Origin: Paenibacillus hexagrammi
GTDB taxonomy: Bacteria > Bacillota > Bacilli > Paenibacillales > NBRC-103111
DNA: 64,000 nt
Assembly: GCF_021513275.1 (NCBI RefSeq)
Contig: NZ_CP090978.1
Location: 1,612,001 to 1,676,000 of the forward strand
Direction: 5' to 3'
Shown: in pieces, positions 44,801 to 55,300 of the stretch
Layout of the letters: each line of letters starts with the position of its first letter
How positions within the stretch are numbered: the stretch's first letter is position 1
The notes under the pieces: model-generated
What the model was told of the DNA's origin: nothing
The model's database searches: none
The model's input: only the letters and a program-made list of their open reading frames with translations
Program-made: the position numbers and the translations under genes

Positions 44801-47800
44801 ATGCGAAGTATCAAGAAGATCGTTTCGTCTATGTCAATGATGACAACCCTTGCTTTAAGTATTGTAACCCCTGGAGTTTCACAGGCTGCTACTCCTGTAA
44901 CGGATGCCAACTCTACCATCTTCGGACCGAATGTGTACGTGTTTGACCCGTCGATGTCCGCTGCCGATATTCAAAGTGCGACCAGCTCTGTCTTCAGCAG
45001 GCAGGAAACCAATGAATTTGGTACGGAGAGAGATGCCTTTCTCTTTAAACCCGGAACCTATAATGTGGACTTTAAAGTGGGCTTCAATACACAGGTATCC
45101 GGTCTTGGGCAAAACCCGGGAGACGTTAAAATAAGTGGCGGCGTCAATGTGGACGCACAGTGGGATAACGGGAATGCAACACGAAACTTCTGGCGGTCGA
45201 TTGAAAATCTCACCGTTCTGCCAACAAGCGGCGTTACGAGAATTGCCGTTTCGCAAGCGGCTCCGCTAAGACGACTTCATATCAAAGGGGAATTGCAGCT
45301 GTTTGACTTTGATGCGAACTGGAATGCTGGCTGGGCTAGCGGAGGTTACTTAGCTGATTCGATCGTAGATAAGGCCATAATTCCTGCTTCGCAGCAGCAG
45401 TGGTTCTCAAGAAACAGCAATTGGGCAAGCTGGTCTAATGGTGTTTGGAACATGGTTTTTGTGGGAGATACCAACCCGCCTGCGGGACAATTCCCCGACC
45501 AACCGTACACGGTAGTAGAGAAGACGCCGGTGATGCGCGAGAAGCCATACCTGTATATCAATGATGCAGGCGTGTATCAAGTATTTGTTCCATCCTTGCA
45601 GCAGGATACCAAGGGTGTTAGCTGGGAAAACGGCGCAACGCCGGGCCAATCAATATCCATTGATCAATTCTACATCGCACATCCTGATTCATCTGATGCG
45701 GCAAGCATCAACACTGCACTGAGTGAAGGTAAGAATTTGATTTTTACCCCGGGTATTTATCACTTGAATGATACAATACGTATCAATAATGCAAACACAG
45801 TCGTACTGGGAATTGGCATGCCGTCGTTAGTGCCTGACAACGGACAGACGGCTATGACAGTAGCGGATGTCGACGGTGTGAAGATTGCCGGTCTTGTGTT
45901 CGATGCAGGTCCGAACAATTCGCCTTCTTTGTTAGAGGTAGGACCTTCGGGCAGCTCAGCTGATCACGCCGCAAATCCGACCTCGCTTCACGATCTGTTC
46001 TTCCGTACGGGCGGATTCATAGCAGGTAAGAATGATTCGGAGATGACTATTAATAGTGATGACGTCATTGGCGACCATTTCTGGATGTGGCGTGCAGACC
46101 ACGGTGCCGGTGCGGGATGGACTGACAATGTCTCCAAGAACGGCCTTGTCGTTAATGGGGATGATGTTACCATCTACGGTCTCTTTAATGAACATCACAA
46201 CGAGTATCAAACGCTCTGGAATGGTAACGGAGGTAGGGTCTATTTCTATCAATCGGAGATTCCTTATGATGTTCCGAATCAAGAAGCTTGGATGAGCAAG
46301 AACGGAACTGAGAACGGTTACCCGTCCTACAAAGTATCCGATTCTGTAACCAGCCACGAAGCTTGGGGTCTCGGGGTATACTCCTACTTCAGGGATGCGG
46401 CCGTGAAACTAAACAATGCTATTGAGGTTCCGCAGACTGACGGCGTGAAGGTTCACCACGCGACAACCATTTGGTTAAACGGTACGGCAGGCAGTGAAAT
46501 TACGCATGTCATTAATGACCTTGGTGGCCGAGTGTATGGTAATTCTCCTGCTGAAGCCATGAGACAGACAGTAACCGAATTTACAGGTTCTGACCAAGGC
46601 GATACACAAGCGCCAAGCGTGCCTGGAAATCTGACAGCGGTGGCAGCATCAAGCAGTCAAATCAATTTGAGTTGGAACGCATCTTCTGATAATGTCAGCG
46701 TTACCGGCTATGAGGTATACAGAGACGGCAAGCTGATTGCTACGACAACATCTGCATCGTATAACGATACAGGATTAAAAGCTTCAACAGCTTACAGCTA
46801 TACGGTTAAAGCGAAAGACGGCGCAGGTAATCTGTCGGAGGCCAGTAATACGGCAAGTGCAACGACGTCTCCCAAAATGCTTGACCGCACCGGATGGACA
46901 GCTGAATCAACGCCTTCAAGCGGAGATGCTGCTTCCAATCTACTGGACGGAAACATGGACACCCGTTGGAGTACAGGAACAACGATGGTTCCGGGGCAAT
47001 TCGTTACTGTCGATATGAAGGCTGTAAAAAGCTTCAATGGAATCGTGATGGATTCGACTGGCAGCAACCAAGATTATGCACGTGGCTACGAGGTCTATGT
47101 ATCGAATGACGGCATCAACTGGGGTGCAGCAGTTGCCAGTGGAACGGGTACAGGCGCTGTTGTAACAGCAAGCTTTGCTCCGCAGCAAGCACGCTACATC
47201 AAAGTGGTGCAGACAGGTACTTCTTCAAGCTGGTGGTCGGTCAGGGAGTTCAACGTATATGAAGCTCCGGCTGCAGGAACAACGCTTGAGGGTAATGAAA
47301 TCGTTACCAGCAATCAGTCGTTTGATGTTACTTTGGGCTTGAACGGTATGGTTACACCCATTTATGCGCAGGATGTAACCATCGAATTCGATCCGGGCTT
47401 GCTTGAATTTGTATCGGCGGAATCCTTGCTTGAGAATCTATTCATTGTGGATAAAAAAGTCGAGGCGGGTAAGGTGCGTCTCATTACCGCCAATGTAGGC
47501 GGTCAAAGCTTGAACGGTAACCTCATCACCCTTCATATGAAGGCGAAGTCTCCAGAGGAATCAACCAGCACGGCAATTTCGCTGACAAAGCTGCTGACAG
47601 CGGATGCTCAAGGCACAGAGCAAAACATCGACGGCACGTCTTTCACGGTTCAAGTTAAAGCGGTTGTGGATATGTCAGCGTTGAATGCGCTTATTGCGGA
47701 CGCACAAGCTAAGCATGATGCAGCTGTGGAAGGTTCTTCAGCAGGTCAATACCCTGCGGGCTCCAAGCAAGCGCTGCAAACGGCTATCGATGCGGCGCAG

Positions 47801-48085
47801 GCTGTTGCAGACAATTCAGATGCAACGAAAGAGCAGGTTGCGCAAGCGATTACTGATCTGAACGCTGCCCTGCAAACGTTCAAGGATTCCGTCATCACAA
47901 GAACACCGGGAGATACGAATAATGACGGTACATTCTCGATCGGTGACTTGGCTATTGTTGCAGCTGCCTATGGGAAAACATCCAATGACCAAGACTGGGA
48001 ACATTATATGAAAGCGGATATGAACCAGGATAACCAAGTAGACTTGTTTGATCTGACCTATGTCGCTCAAAAAATACTGCAATAA
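44801..48085 (+). CDS. Secreted beta-helix protein with FN3, discoidin, cohesin, FIVAR and dockerin modules
   Basis: This is a 1094-residue exported protein. After a signal peptide (about residues 1-29) comes a right-handed beta-helix region of roughly 570 residues (NFWRSIENLTV, FTPGIYHLNDTI, IPYDVPNQEAWMS). It belongs to the family often mislabelled adenylyl cyclase in actinomycetes and is probably a glycan-active enzyme. Then follow a fibronectin type III domain (about 607-690), an F5/8-type discoidin domain (about 697-825), a cohesin-like domain (about 833-955, AQDVTIEFDPGLLEF), a FIVAR module (about 960-1030) and a type I dockerin with two calcium loops. Having both cohesin and dockerin on one chain is unusual. 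GGGAGG precedes the ATG. Confidence 0.85.
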   Translation: MRSIKKIVSSMSMMTTLALSIVTPGVSQAATPVTDANSTIFGPNVYVFDPSMSAADIQSATSSVFSRQETNEFGTERDAFLFKPGTYNVDFKVGFNTQVSGLGQNPGDVKISGGVNVDAQWDNGNATRNFWRSIENLTVLPTSGVTRIAVSQAAPLRRLHIKGELQLFDFDANWNAGWASGGYLADSIVDKAIIPASQQQWFSRNSNWASWSNGVWNMVFVGDTNPPAGQFPDQPYTVVEKTPVMREKPYLYINDAGVYQVFVPSLQQDTKGVSWENGATPGQSISIDQFYIAHPDSSDAASINTALSEGKNLIFTPGIYHLNDTIRINNANTVVLGIGMPSLVPDNGQTAMTVADVDGVKIAGLVFDAGPNNSPSLLEVGPSGSSADHAANPTSLHDLFFRTGGFIAGKNDSEMTINSDDVIGDHFWMWRADHGAGAGWTDNVSKNGLVVNGDDVTIYGLFNEHHNEYQTLWNGNGGRVYFYQSEIPYDVPNQEAWMSKNGTENGYPSYKVSDSVTSHEAWGLGVYSYFRDAAVKLNNAIEVPQTDGVKVHHATTIWLNGTAGSEITHVINDLGGRVYGNSPAEAMRQTVTEFTGSDQGDTQAPSVPGNLTAVAASSSQINLSWNASSDNVSVTGYEVYRDGKLIATTTSASYNDTGLKASTAYSYTVKAKDGAGNLSEASNTASATTSPKMLDRTGWTAESTPSSGDAASNLLDGNMDTRWSTGTTMVPGQFVTVDMKAVKSFNGIVMDSTGSNQDYARGYEVYVSNDGINWGAAVASGTGTGAVVTASFAPQQARYIKVVQTGTSSSWWSVREFNVYEAPAAGTTLEGNEIVTSNQSFDVTLGLNGMVTPIYAQDVTIEFDPGLLEFVSAESLLENLFIVDKKVEAGKVRLITANVGGQSLNGNLITLHMKAKSPEESTSTAISLTKLLTADAQGTEQNIDGTSFTVQVKAVVDMSALNALIADAQAKHDAAVEGSSAGQYPAGSKQALQTAIDAAQAVADNSDATKEQVAQAITDLNAALQTFKDSVITRTPGDTNNDGTFSIGDLAIVAAAYGKTSNDQDWEHYMKADMNQDNQVDLFDLTYVAQKILQ

Positions 48086-48111
48086 CAGAATCTCTGCTAG
48101 CAGGTGAATCT

Positions 48112-48153
48112 ACGCCTTTCTCGATACGAAATGTATCTAGAAAGGCGTTTTGT
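48112..48153 (+). terminator. Rho-independent terminator
   Basis: ACGCCTTTCT and AGAAAGGCGT with an inner GATAC/GTATC pair, then TTTTG. It ends the dockerin gene. Confidence 0.85.
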
Positions 48154-48261
48154 ATTAGCTCAGAGTTTAAACCAATTTCCATTATTTACACTCAACACCT
48201 TTGAGGATATAAATTATAATAAGATATTACTCATACATACGTTTTTTTGAAAGAGGGCATC

Positions 48262-50118
48262 ATGAAGCTATACGCATTAAGAGGATATATGCTTCTCCTT
48301 ATACTTGTTTTGAATATAACGCTGTTAGCCGGAACTGTCTCAGCGGCAAACCGATACCCGATAAAGTCTTCGCAAACCGCGGTTAATGGCGTACTGGATT
48401 TGACTCAGAATGATATGAACCAGACCTATCCCTTGGATGGTGAGTGGAGATGGTATCCTAACGAACTATTAGTACCGGGTCAGCTCGAAAATAAGCCTAT
48501 AATGACAACGAAGGTTCCAGGTAACTGGAACTTGGCTCCAGCTGACGCTGGACGTATTGAGCCTTACGGTTCAGGCACATATCAATTGGACATCCTTCTG
48601 CCGGAGCATTCTTCAGGCCAAATGTGGGCGATTCATGTTCCTACTATTTACTCGGCGTACACGTTCTGGGTTAATGGTCGCCTAGTTGAACAGAATGGTG
48701 TGACAGGGGATACCCAAACCGAGCAGCCAGGGAGGCCGACAAAGGTAATTTCATTTGCTAGTGATAGCGATCGTATCCAATTGATGTTTCAAGTTACGAA
48801 CCATATCTATCGCAGTGGGGGAATTACAAGCAGTATTCACTTCGGCAAGTCGGAATCTGTATATCGGTTTTCAAACATGCGAATCTCTACGGAGTTATTC
48901 TTAACGGGTGGTTTAATTATGATGTCGGTCTATCATCTTGGGCTGTATGTCTTAAGAAGAAAAGATCGTACTCCATTGTATTTCGGTATGTACTGCTTAA
49001 CTCTTGGAATAAGAGGTTTGTTTACCGGGGAAAGGGCCATCTACGATTTTAATGCGGGGCTTAACTGGGCATTTGCCTTACGTTTTGAATACATCTTATT
49101 ATGCATCAGTGTTATCGCCTTAGCGTTATTTGTCAAAAGCGTGTTTCCGAAGGAAATCCATTGGGTGGGAGCAGGGACCATCATTGCTCTGACATCTTTC
49201 TACATAGCGTTGTGCTTGATGGCAAGTCCTGAAGTGGTATCCCGATATTTGCTTTATTTCCAATATATGATGCTCATTGCCGTCCTCTATGCTCTTTATG
49301 TTTTTTTTATGGCTATCAAAAGAAAACGCGAGGGAGCCATCATTTCGGGAATAGGGATTACCTGCTTTGTCATGACGGTTATTAACGACATCTTATCTTC
49401 CCAAGGATTCATAGAGACGGAGTTCTATGCTACACACGGGTTATACGTGTTTATTATTTGCCAATCGTTTATTTTGGCGATCAGCTTTTCCAGAGCGCTG
49501 ACATCCAGCGAAGAGTTAACTCAGAAACTGCTCGTCATGAACAGCTCTTTGGAAGAGATCGTGCAGGAGCGCACTCAAGAATTGAAAGAATCCAATCAAG
49601 CTCTGCTCGTTCAATCCTTGCTGGATGGACTGACCGGTATTGCTAACCGTAGATGCTTTAATGACAATGCTCATGAGATGCTTCAGGGCAAAGAGGGTTT
49701 ATGCTTATTGCTTATGGACATTGATCATTTCAAAAAATATAACGACACCTACGGACATTTCAAAGGTGACGAATGCTTGAGGAAAGTGGCTAAGGCGCTC
49801 CAAGCAGAAGCTTTCAAGGCTGGTGGTATAGCAGCCAGATACGGAGGCGAAGAATTTGCGGTGATTGCTCCTGCGGATCAGGTAATACCAAAGCAGTTTG
49901 CGGAGCAGCTGGTTGGCTGCATCAAGAAGCTTCAACTTCCGCATAGCGCCTCGGAGACAGAAGCTGTAGTGACCATTAGCTGCGGAGTAGCTGTAAGAAA
50001 AGCCAGTGACGACCCTGTGAGTATAGACACCGTCATTCAAATTGCGGACCAAGCGTTATATACAGCGAAGGCGTTAGGGAGAAATCGGTATTACATAGCT
50101 TCGGTTGAGGAAAGATAG
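48262..50118 (+). CDS. Membrane diguanylate cyclase with 7TMR-DISM-like sensor
   Basis: This is a 618-residue enzyme that would make cyclic di-GMP from two GTP. A signal peptide (ending about TVSAA) precedes an extracellular carbohydrate-binding-like beta domain (about 30-205, DGEWRWYPNELL and GTYQLDILLP). Seven or so membrane helices follow (about 215-420), then a short coiled coil (SSLEEIVQERTQELKESNQ). A GGDEF domain is present with an intact active site RYGGEEFAVIAP (about residue 529) and DGLTGIANRR at its start. The architecture is the 7TMR-DISM type. ATG 48262 has AGAGGG just upstream; an in-frame TTG at 48247 is less likely. Confidence 0.9.
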   Translation: MKLYALRGYMLLLILVLNITLLAGTVSAANRYPIKSSQTAVNGVLDLTQNDMNQTYPLDGEWRWYPNELLVPGQLENKPIMTTKVPGNWNLAPADAGRIEPYGSGTYQLDILLPEHSSGQMWAIHVPTIYSAYTFWVNGRLVEQNGVTGDTQTEQPGRPTKVISFASDSDRIQLMFQVTNHIYRSGGITSSIHFGKSESVYRFSNMRISTELFLTGGLIMMSVYHLGLYVLRRKDRTPLYFGMYCLTLGIRGLFTGERAIYDFNAGLNWAFALRFEYILLCISVIALALFVKSVFPKEIHWVGAGTIIALTSFYIALCLMASPEVVSRYLLYFQYMMLIAVLYALYVFFMAIKRKREGAIISGIGITCFVMTVINDILSSQGFIETEFYATHGLYVFIICQSFILAISFSRALTSSEELTQKLLVMNSSLEEIVQERTQELKESNQALLVQSLLDGLTGIANRRCFNDNAHEMLQGKEGLCLLLMDIDHFKKYNDTYGHFKGDECLRKVAKALQAEAFKAGGIAARYGGEEFAVIAPADQVIPKQFAEQLVGCIKKLQLPHSASETEAVVTISCGVAVRKASDDPVSIDTVIQIADQALYTAKALGRNRYYIASVEER

Positions 50119-50222
50119 GTTCGATGGAAATAAAAATGCAGGAATCGGCAGATACAGATCGAATTAAGAGTATGAACACGTGTTTAATAGTGTCCTACTA
50201 CTCGTGAAGGAAGTGCTGATTC

Positions 50223-50690
50223 TTGAAGCCATATGACGAATTGCTGCAAGAGCTATTAGAGCAAGAAGAACGTTTACAATTCATTGAATTTACTAATGAT
50301 ACGGCTTATCAGGTAGGGACCGGCATCATCGCGAAAGCAGTTCGGGAGCGCAAGCAGATTGTCGTGGATATCCGAAAAGACGGAGAAGTTTTATTTTACA
50401 GCAGAATGAATGGTACCAGTTCCCATAATGACGAATGGGTGAGATGGAAGAATAATGTCGTACATCATTACAAACACAGCTCCTATTACATGCATGTTTC
50501 TATGAATGCGAAAGAATCTTCTGTCGAGAACGATGGACTGGATCCGAATGAATATAAAGCGGAAGGCGGTTCATTTCCTCTTATTGTCAAAGGCAGTGGT
50601 GTTGTTGGAACAATAACCGTATCGGGACTGCCTGGTGATCAGGATCATGGTATGGTAACAGCGGTACTTCAGGAGCTGCTTATGAAGTAA
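50223..50690 (+). CDS. HbpS/GlcG-like (UPF0303) heme-degrading-type protein
   Basis: This is a 155-residue cytoplasmic protein of the UPF0303/GlcG-HbpS fold: LLEQEERLQFIEFTNDTAYQ, VVDIRKDGEVLFYSRMNGTS, and the glycine-rich PLIVKGSGVVGTITVSGLPG with a closing DHGMVTAVLQELL. The family is annotated as heme-degrading by similarity to HbpS, but the biochemical role of UPF0303 members is not settled. TTG 50223 has AAGGAAG upstream. It is monocistronic. No strong terminator follows directly; a heptamer repeat and a hairpin lie further on. Confidence 0.82.
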   Translation: MKPYDELLQELLEQEERLQFIEFTNDTAYQVGTGIIAKAVRERKQIVVDIRKDGEVLFYSRMNGTSSHNDEWVRWKNNVVHHYKHSSYYMHVSMNAKESSVENDGLDPNEYKAEGGSFPLIVKGSGVVGTITVSGLPGDQDHGMVTAVLQELLMK

Positions 50691-50804
50691 GCGGTCAGAA
50701 CTCAGGTCCTGTATTCGTGTACCATGTGACCTTTGCGAGGAGCAGCTGGCAGAGAAAGAGAAGCCGGACGGAGAATTAAACAGGAGCTGTATCGCTGCTA
50801 ACGG

Positions 50805-50853
50805 CCTACAGCCTATAGCTTATAGCTTACAGCTTACAGCTTACAGCCTATAG
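50805..50853 (+). repeat. Tandem heptamer repeat
   Basis: There are seven contiguous copies of CYTAYAG (CCTACAG, CCTATAG, CTTATAG, three CTTACAG, CCTATAG), plus a partial CCTAG. It is non-coding and likely variable in copy number between strains. Confidence 0.9.
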
Positions 50854-50956
50854 CCTAGCTTTCTGCTTATTGCTGGAGCTTGCTCTAGTGCCTGAGACGC
50901 CTTGTCCGATTGGGACATGTGGTTGGCAATACCGGTTTTCAAGCTGTTTTCATGCG

Positions 50957-50998
50957 GAAGGAGGATGCCCGATATGTTTGTGGGGCATCCTCCTTCGT
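50957..50998 (+). terminator. Strong hairpin, terminator-like
   Basis: GAAGGAGGATGCCC and GGGCATCCTCCTTC form a perfect 14-bp stem, followed by GTTTTG. It probably ends transcription from 50223, 267 bases downstream of that stop. Confidence 0.6.
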
Positions 50999-51130
50999 TT
51001 TGCCGGAAGCCCGAATAGGATACTGAGGCAGATGCTGATGGCAAAAACTGTTTACTCCATGTTCATCGTTGACGAAAAAACGCTTCCCCCTATACTTTTT
51101 CATAATCGGAAATCAGGGAGGATACCCTTC

Positions 51131-52970
51131 ATGCAGCTTGCTTTGCAGTATGCACAATTGAAAGCGTCGATCCAACATCGGCAGGCGAGCCCGCTTAACT
51201 CGGATGTGCCGGTTACCATAGAGGAAATTGCGGGGCATTTGTTCTGTACAGAGCGTAATGTGAAAATATTGATCCGTAAGATGTCCGATAGCGGATGGAT
51301 CCAATGGACGCCCGGCAGGGGGCGTGGCAATCGATCGACAATCCGTTTTCTCGCAGCAGCGGAAGATTTACTGCTGACCGAGGCCAAATGCTACGTGGAG
51401 CAGGGCAATTTAAACAGTGCAATGAGCTTGTTACAGTTGGAAGGGTTGGACCCTGGGACTATGGAACGCTTTCATGCCTGGCTTGGCGACTATTTCGGGT
51501 ATCGAGGGTCGCAGGATGCTGCAGCAGCCGACGTATTGCGGCTTCCTATGCGCAGCAGACTGCTCACGCTTGACCCGGCGGAGCTGTTATTCTCGCGCGA
51601 TCTTCATTTTTGTGAAGCAGGTTTTTGACACATTGATTCGCTATAACCCGGTGAAAGGAGCGCTAGAGCCAGGTCTGGCGCATGATTGGCGCAGCAGTGA
51701 GGATGGGAGGGTCTGGACGTTTTATTTGCGAAAGCGGGTTCACTTCCATCATGGCCGTGAGCTTTCGGCTGATGATGTGGTATTCACGCTGAAGCGCTTG
51801 AAAGACTGGGGCGAAGCATCACCGAGCTGTTGGCTCTGCGAATCTATTATTGAGGTGCAAGCATTGGACCGCTTAACTGTATGTGTAAATCTCGCTGAGT
51901 CCAACTATATGTTCCCTCACTATGTCAGCTCCTACCCAATGGCGGTCCTTCCCCAGGATGTGTACAGCAGGAACAAGCAGGAGGACCTTCGCTTGTATCC
52001 CGTCGGCACGGGGCCATTTCGCGTGACCCGGCATGACGAAGGCGGCATTACGCTAGAGGTCTTTGAGGATTACTTTGGTGAAGGAGCGCACTTGGACCGC
52101 GTAGAGATGCTGTATATTCCGCGAGTCATGAGTGAAGGGGACAACTGGTCGCAGTGGAATTTTCATATAGGGAAGATCAAGCATTATCAGCAGCAGCCTC
52201 CGCCCAACTGGCGTATCAAAGAAGCGATGACGCTGGGTTCGAATCTGCTCGCTTTCAATTTACGTAAAGACGGTCCTCAGCGGCACATGTTAGTTCGCAA
52301 AGCGCTGAACCGTATCCTGGATCGGGAAGGCTTGATCGCGCGTCTGGAGATGCATAATGCCATACCGGCTCGGGGGTTTCTTCCGCCTGATTCTCCTGGG
52401 GAATCCCCACGGGATCATGAGCCGGAGAAAGCGCGTCAGCTCCTCGCGGCATGCGGCTATCAAGGCGAGTGTCTATCTATGGTATTCAGCCCTTCACACG
52501 CCCATGAAGCTGACTGGATTCGCGAGCGCTGCGCAGAGGTAGGCATTACAATAGAGTTGAGACCCTACACGTACGACGAAATGTCAAGAACGGAGCGGTT
52601 ACTGGAAGGCGATATCATTCTAGGTGGCGTTGTAGCGGATGACGATGAGGCGCGCTGCTTGCTGGAGATGTACAAAATACGAAATATGCTCATTCGGGTG
52701 TGCGCCTCGGACGAGAGCAGAGCCCAGTTCGATGCCATGATACGAAGCATCGTTGCTCAGCCCGATGGACAGGAACGTATGCGGCAAATCCGTGCGATGG
52801 AACGGATACTCACCGATGAGTACCACGTGTTGTTTCTCGTGCATACGACGCAGCAAACGGTGTTCAGCCCCCACCTCAAAGGGATTTCTGTCAACACGCT
52901 GGGATGGTTTGATTTTAAGAGCATATGGTTTCGGCCGGAGTTCCCACAAGAAGCGGCAGTACAGCCGTGA
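51131..52970 (+). CDS. SgrR-like regulator with solute-binding domain, frameshifted
   Basis: This two-domain cytoplasmic protein has an N-terminal SgrR-type helix-turn-helix (about residues 1-110, VPVTIEEIAGHLFCTERNVK and MSDSGWIQWTPGRGRGN) followed by an oligopeptide-binding-protein-like (family 5) domain. The frame breaks at the T5 run 51607-51611: with four Ts it reads FSRDLHFVKQVFDTLIRYNP and continues to 52970, giving about 612 residues, the expected size. Relatives such as SgrR and YbdO-type proteins sense sugars or siderophore-like ligands and control adjacent transport genes. Here no transporter adjoins it; the next gene is an SGNH hydrolase. ATG 51131 has GGGAGG about ten bases upstream. 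Confidence 0.82.
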
Positions 52971-53067
52971 TCCTGGGTCAGCAGTCATTGCCTCTTCTAA
53001 CGTATTGGAGAAGCATGGTGACCGGAACGCTGGATGACTAAACGACATAGAAAAGGTGAGCGAAGGC

Positions 53068-54162
53068 ATGAATATTCATCAACATCGAAATCCGTTGTCT
53101 ACGACATGGACGAAGGCACAAGAAGGCAGAGTAACAATCGGCTTTATCGGAGGCTCTATAACGGACGCGCGTCCCCGCCACAATTGGCCGGAGCCGGTTA
53201 TCGCCTGGTTTGCGAACGCTTTTCCGAATTCCAAAATCATCGTCGAGAATGCTGCCATAGGTGCGACCGGTAGTGACTTGGCGGTTCTAAGAGCCGGCCG
53301 TGATTTGATTGATCGGGGCTGTGACCTAGTTTTTATCGATTACGCAGTGAATGATAATGAGACGGCAACGGAGCGGCGTATGCGTACCCGCGAGGGATTG
53401 ATTCGTAAGCTCTTGGAGGGTGAAGGAAGAGACGTTATTTTGACCTATACGTATTGTCAAGATATGTATGAGGATATGATGACAAACCAAGTGCCGCCGT
53501 CCATACGTGAGTTTGAGCAGCTGGCCGAACATTACGGCTTAGGCTCCGTATGGATGGGGCTGCATGCTTTGAGTGAAGTGCGAAAGGGCTTTATGCGTTG
53601 GGAAGAATGGCTGCCGGACGGTCTTCACCCGACACAACGAGGAAGCTTCTCCTATGGCAGCAGTGTGATTGACTTCCTGGAGGAAGAACGACGCCGGTTC
53701 GAACAATCAGGGGGAGCAGAGCCTTGCCATGGTAGCCTGCCAGAGCCTGTAAATAGTCAGAATTGGCAGCATACCTTCCAAATTCCTTTGGAAGACTTGG
53801 AGACAGATGGCCCATGGGTGATACGCCGCTGGCCCTATTATGAGTGGATTGATCAAGTGTTGGAGACATCGGCGGTAGGAGCCAAAGCCTCCTTCAGCTT
53901 CGAAGGGCGAGGCGTTGCCCTTGGTTTTGATTTCGGTAAAAGATCGTCCGAGTTTCGGTATCGGATCGATGAGGAGGAATGGGTTGCTGTGGAACGCGAT
54001 CGTCCGGATTGGGTACAAGACGATGGGTGGTATAGGCTTAGTGTTTTGACAGACGAGCTTAAGCCTGGTTCTCATCATCTGGAGCTGGAAGTCATCCACG
54101 GCAATAGAGCGGAGTGCCAAGGCACGAATTTTCGACTGGCTATGGTAGGTGTCATTCAATAA
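53068..54162 (+). CDS. SGNH/GDSL-type hydrolase
   Basis: This is a 364-residue esterase-like protein. The nucleophile serine is in IGFIGGSIT (about residue 29), the oxyanion Asn in DYAVNDNET, and the catalytic Asp-His pair in LPDGLHPTQRG (about residue 184). A C-terminal beta-sandwich domain (about 230-364, SFSFEGRGVALGFDFGKRSS) resembles carbohydrate-recognition modules. Enzymes of this design deacetylate polysaccharides such as xylan or pectin. No signal peptide is present, so the substrate would be an imported fragment. ATG 53068 has AAGGTGAG seven bases upstream. It follows the SgrR-like gene by 97 bases and may be its target. Confidence 0.85.
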   Translation: MNIHQHRNPLSTTWTKAQEGRVTIGFIGGSITDARPRHNWPEPVIAWFANAFPNSKIIVENAAIGATGSDLAVLRAGRDLIDRGCDLVFIDYAVNDNETATERRMRTREGLIRKLLEGEGRDVILTYTYCQDMYEDMMTNQVPPSIREFEQLAEHYGLGSVWMGLHALSEVRKGFMRWEEWLPDGLHPTQRGSFSYGSSVIDFLEEERRRFEQSGGAEPCHGSLPEPVNSQNWQHTFQIPLEDLETDGPWVIRRWPYYEWIDQVLETSAVGAKASFSFEGRGVALGFDFGKRSSEFRYRIDEEEWVAVERDRPDWVQDDGWYRLSVLTDELKPGSHHLELEVIHGNRAECQGTNFRLAMVGVIQ

Positions 54163-54250
54163 TCGTTTTCATATTTCCCCTTTTGTGTATAAAATTTCAT
54201 TTTCAAGTTATCCTAATATGGATTTGAAATCAAAAGGGGGGTACTCATGA

Positions 54251-55283
54251 TTGCGCACAGAAAACCAGCATGCATCTGCAAGTAAAGATCTTCGTATTGC
54301 ATTGACGTCCAGCGAACTGACACCCTTGTGGACTGGTTATCTGGGAGATAGTATGGCAAACTGCGTACTCCAATACTTTCTGAGTAAAGTGGAGGATGAC
54401 GAGATCAAGCCGGTCATCGAATATGCGCTGGGATTAACGTCCGAGCATATCACCTTTAAGCAAGAACTGTTTCGTAATGAAAGGTTTCCGATTCCGCATG
54501 GGTTTACGGAGCATGATGTCAACGTCCATGCACCGCGATTATTTTTCGGATACCTTTGCGCTGCTTTATTTGAGAAACATGGGGATTGCAGGCACAGTGG
54601 CCTACTCATTAGGTGTTGCTTGCAGCTTCCGGGAGGACATTCGAGCCTTCTTTAATCACAATCTGAAAACAGCAGCAGAACTTATCGAGAAATCGACTAC
54701 GTTACTCTTGTCCAAGGGATTGCTGCCTCGGGCTCCTTTTATCCCTTATCCGGATTCAGTGGAATACGTACAAAAGGAAAGCTGGCTAAACGGCTTGGTT
54801 GGTGACCGAAGGCCGCTGAATATCGCAGAAATAACGCAATCTTACCTCAATACGTTGACCAACTCGCTTGGTCAGTCTCTGATGATGGGATTTGCTCAAG
54901 TGGCCCAATCTGCTGAAGTAGTAAGGCATATTGTTAGAGGAAGAGATATTGCGACCAAACACATCGAAGTGTTCACTTCTCTGCTTCGCGATGATCACTT
55001 GCCTGCGCCTACCACCTGGGAAACTGAAATTTCCAGCTCAACAGAGCCTCCATTCTCCGATAAGCTGATGCTGTATCAAACCGTATCACTCTCGGCCGTA
55101 GGGCTTGGAAATTACGGGGCGGCATTGTCAGCCAGTACACGCCGTGATTTGGCGGGCATCTATCTTCGGCTTGCTGCGGAAATCGGAACCTATGCCGATG
55201 ATGGGGCAGAGCTGATGATCCAAAACAAGTGGCTGGAAAAAATGCCCGGTGCTGTCGAGCGAGATGCGCTGATTAAGACATGA
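54251..55283 (+). CDS. DUF3231 family protein, frameshifted
   Basis: This protein of about 343 residues is built of two tandem DUF3231 four-helix-bundle repeats, a family of unknown function frequent in Bacillus and Paenibacillus. The first frame (SELTPLWTGYLGDSMANCVL) runs to the T5 run 54542-54546. Dropping one T gives HAPRLFSDTFALLYLRNMGI and continues to 55283. The second repeat shows NSLGQSLMMGFAQVAQSAEV and ends AGIYLRLAAEIGTYADDGAE. TTG 54251 is used because AAAGGGGGG lies nine bases upstream. A truncated relative is present at 1143-1340. A strong terminator follows. Confidence 0.82.
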
Positions 55284-55300
55284 GTAGACCATTCTATGAA

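Larger units (their letters stand above)
50691..51130. other. Intergenic region with heptamer array and hairpin
   Basis: These 440 bases hold no credible gene. They contain a 7-base tandem repeat (50805-50853) and a 14-bp perfect hairpin (50957-50996). Weak reading frames run through it in several phases, but none has a ribosome site or recognisable product. Confidence 0.55.
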
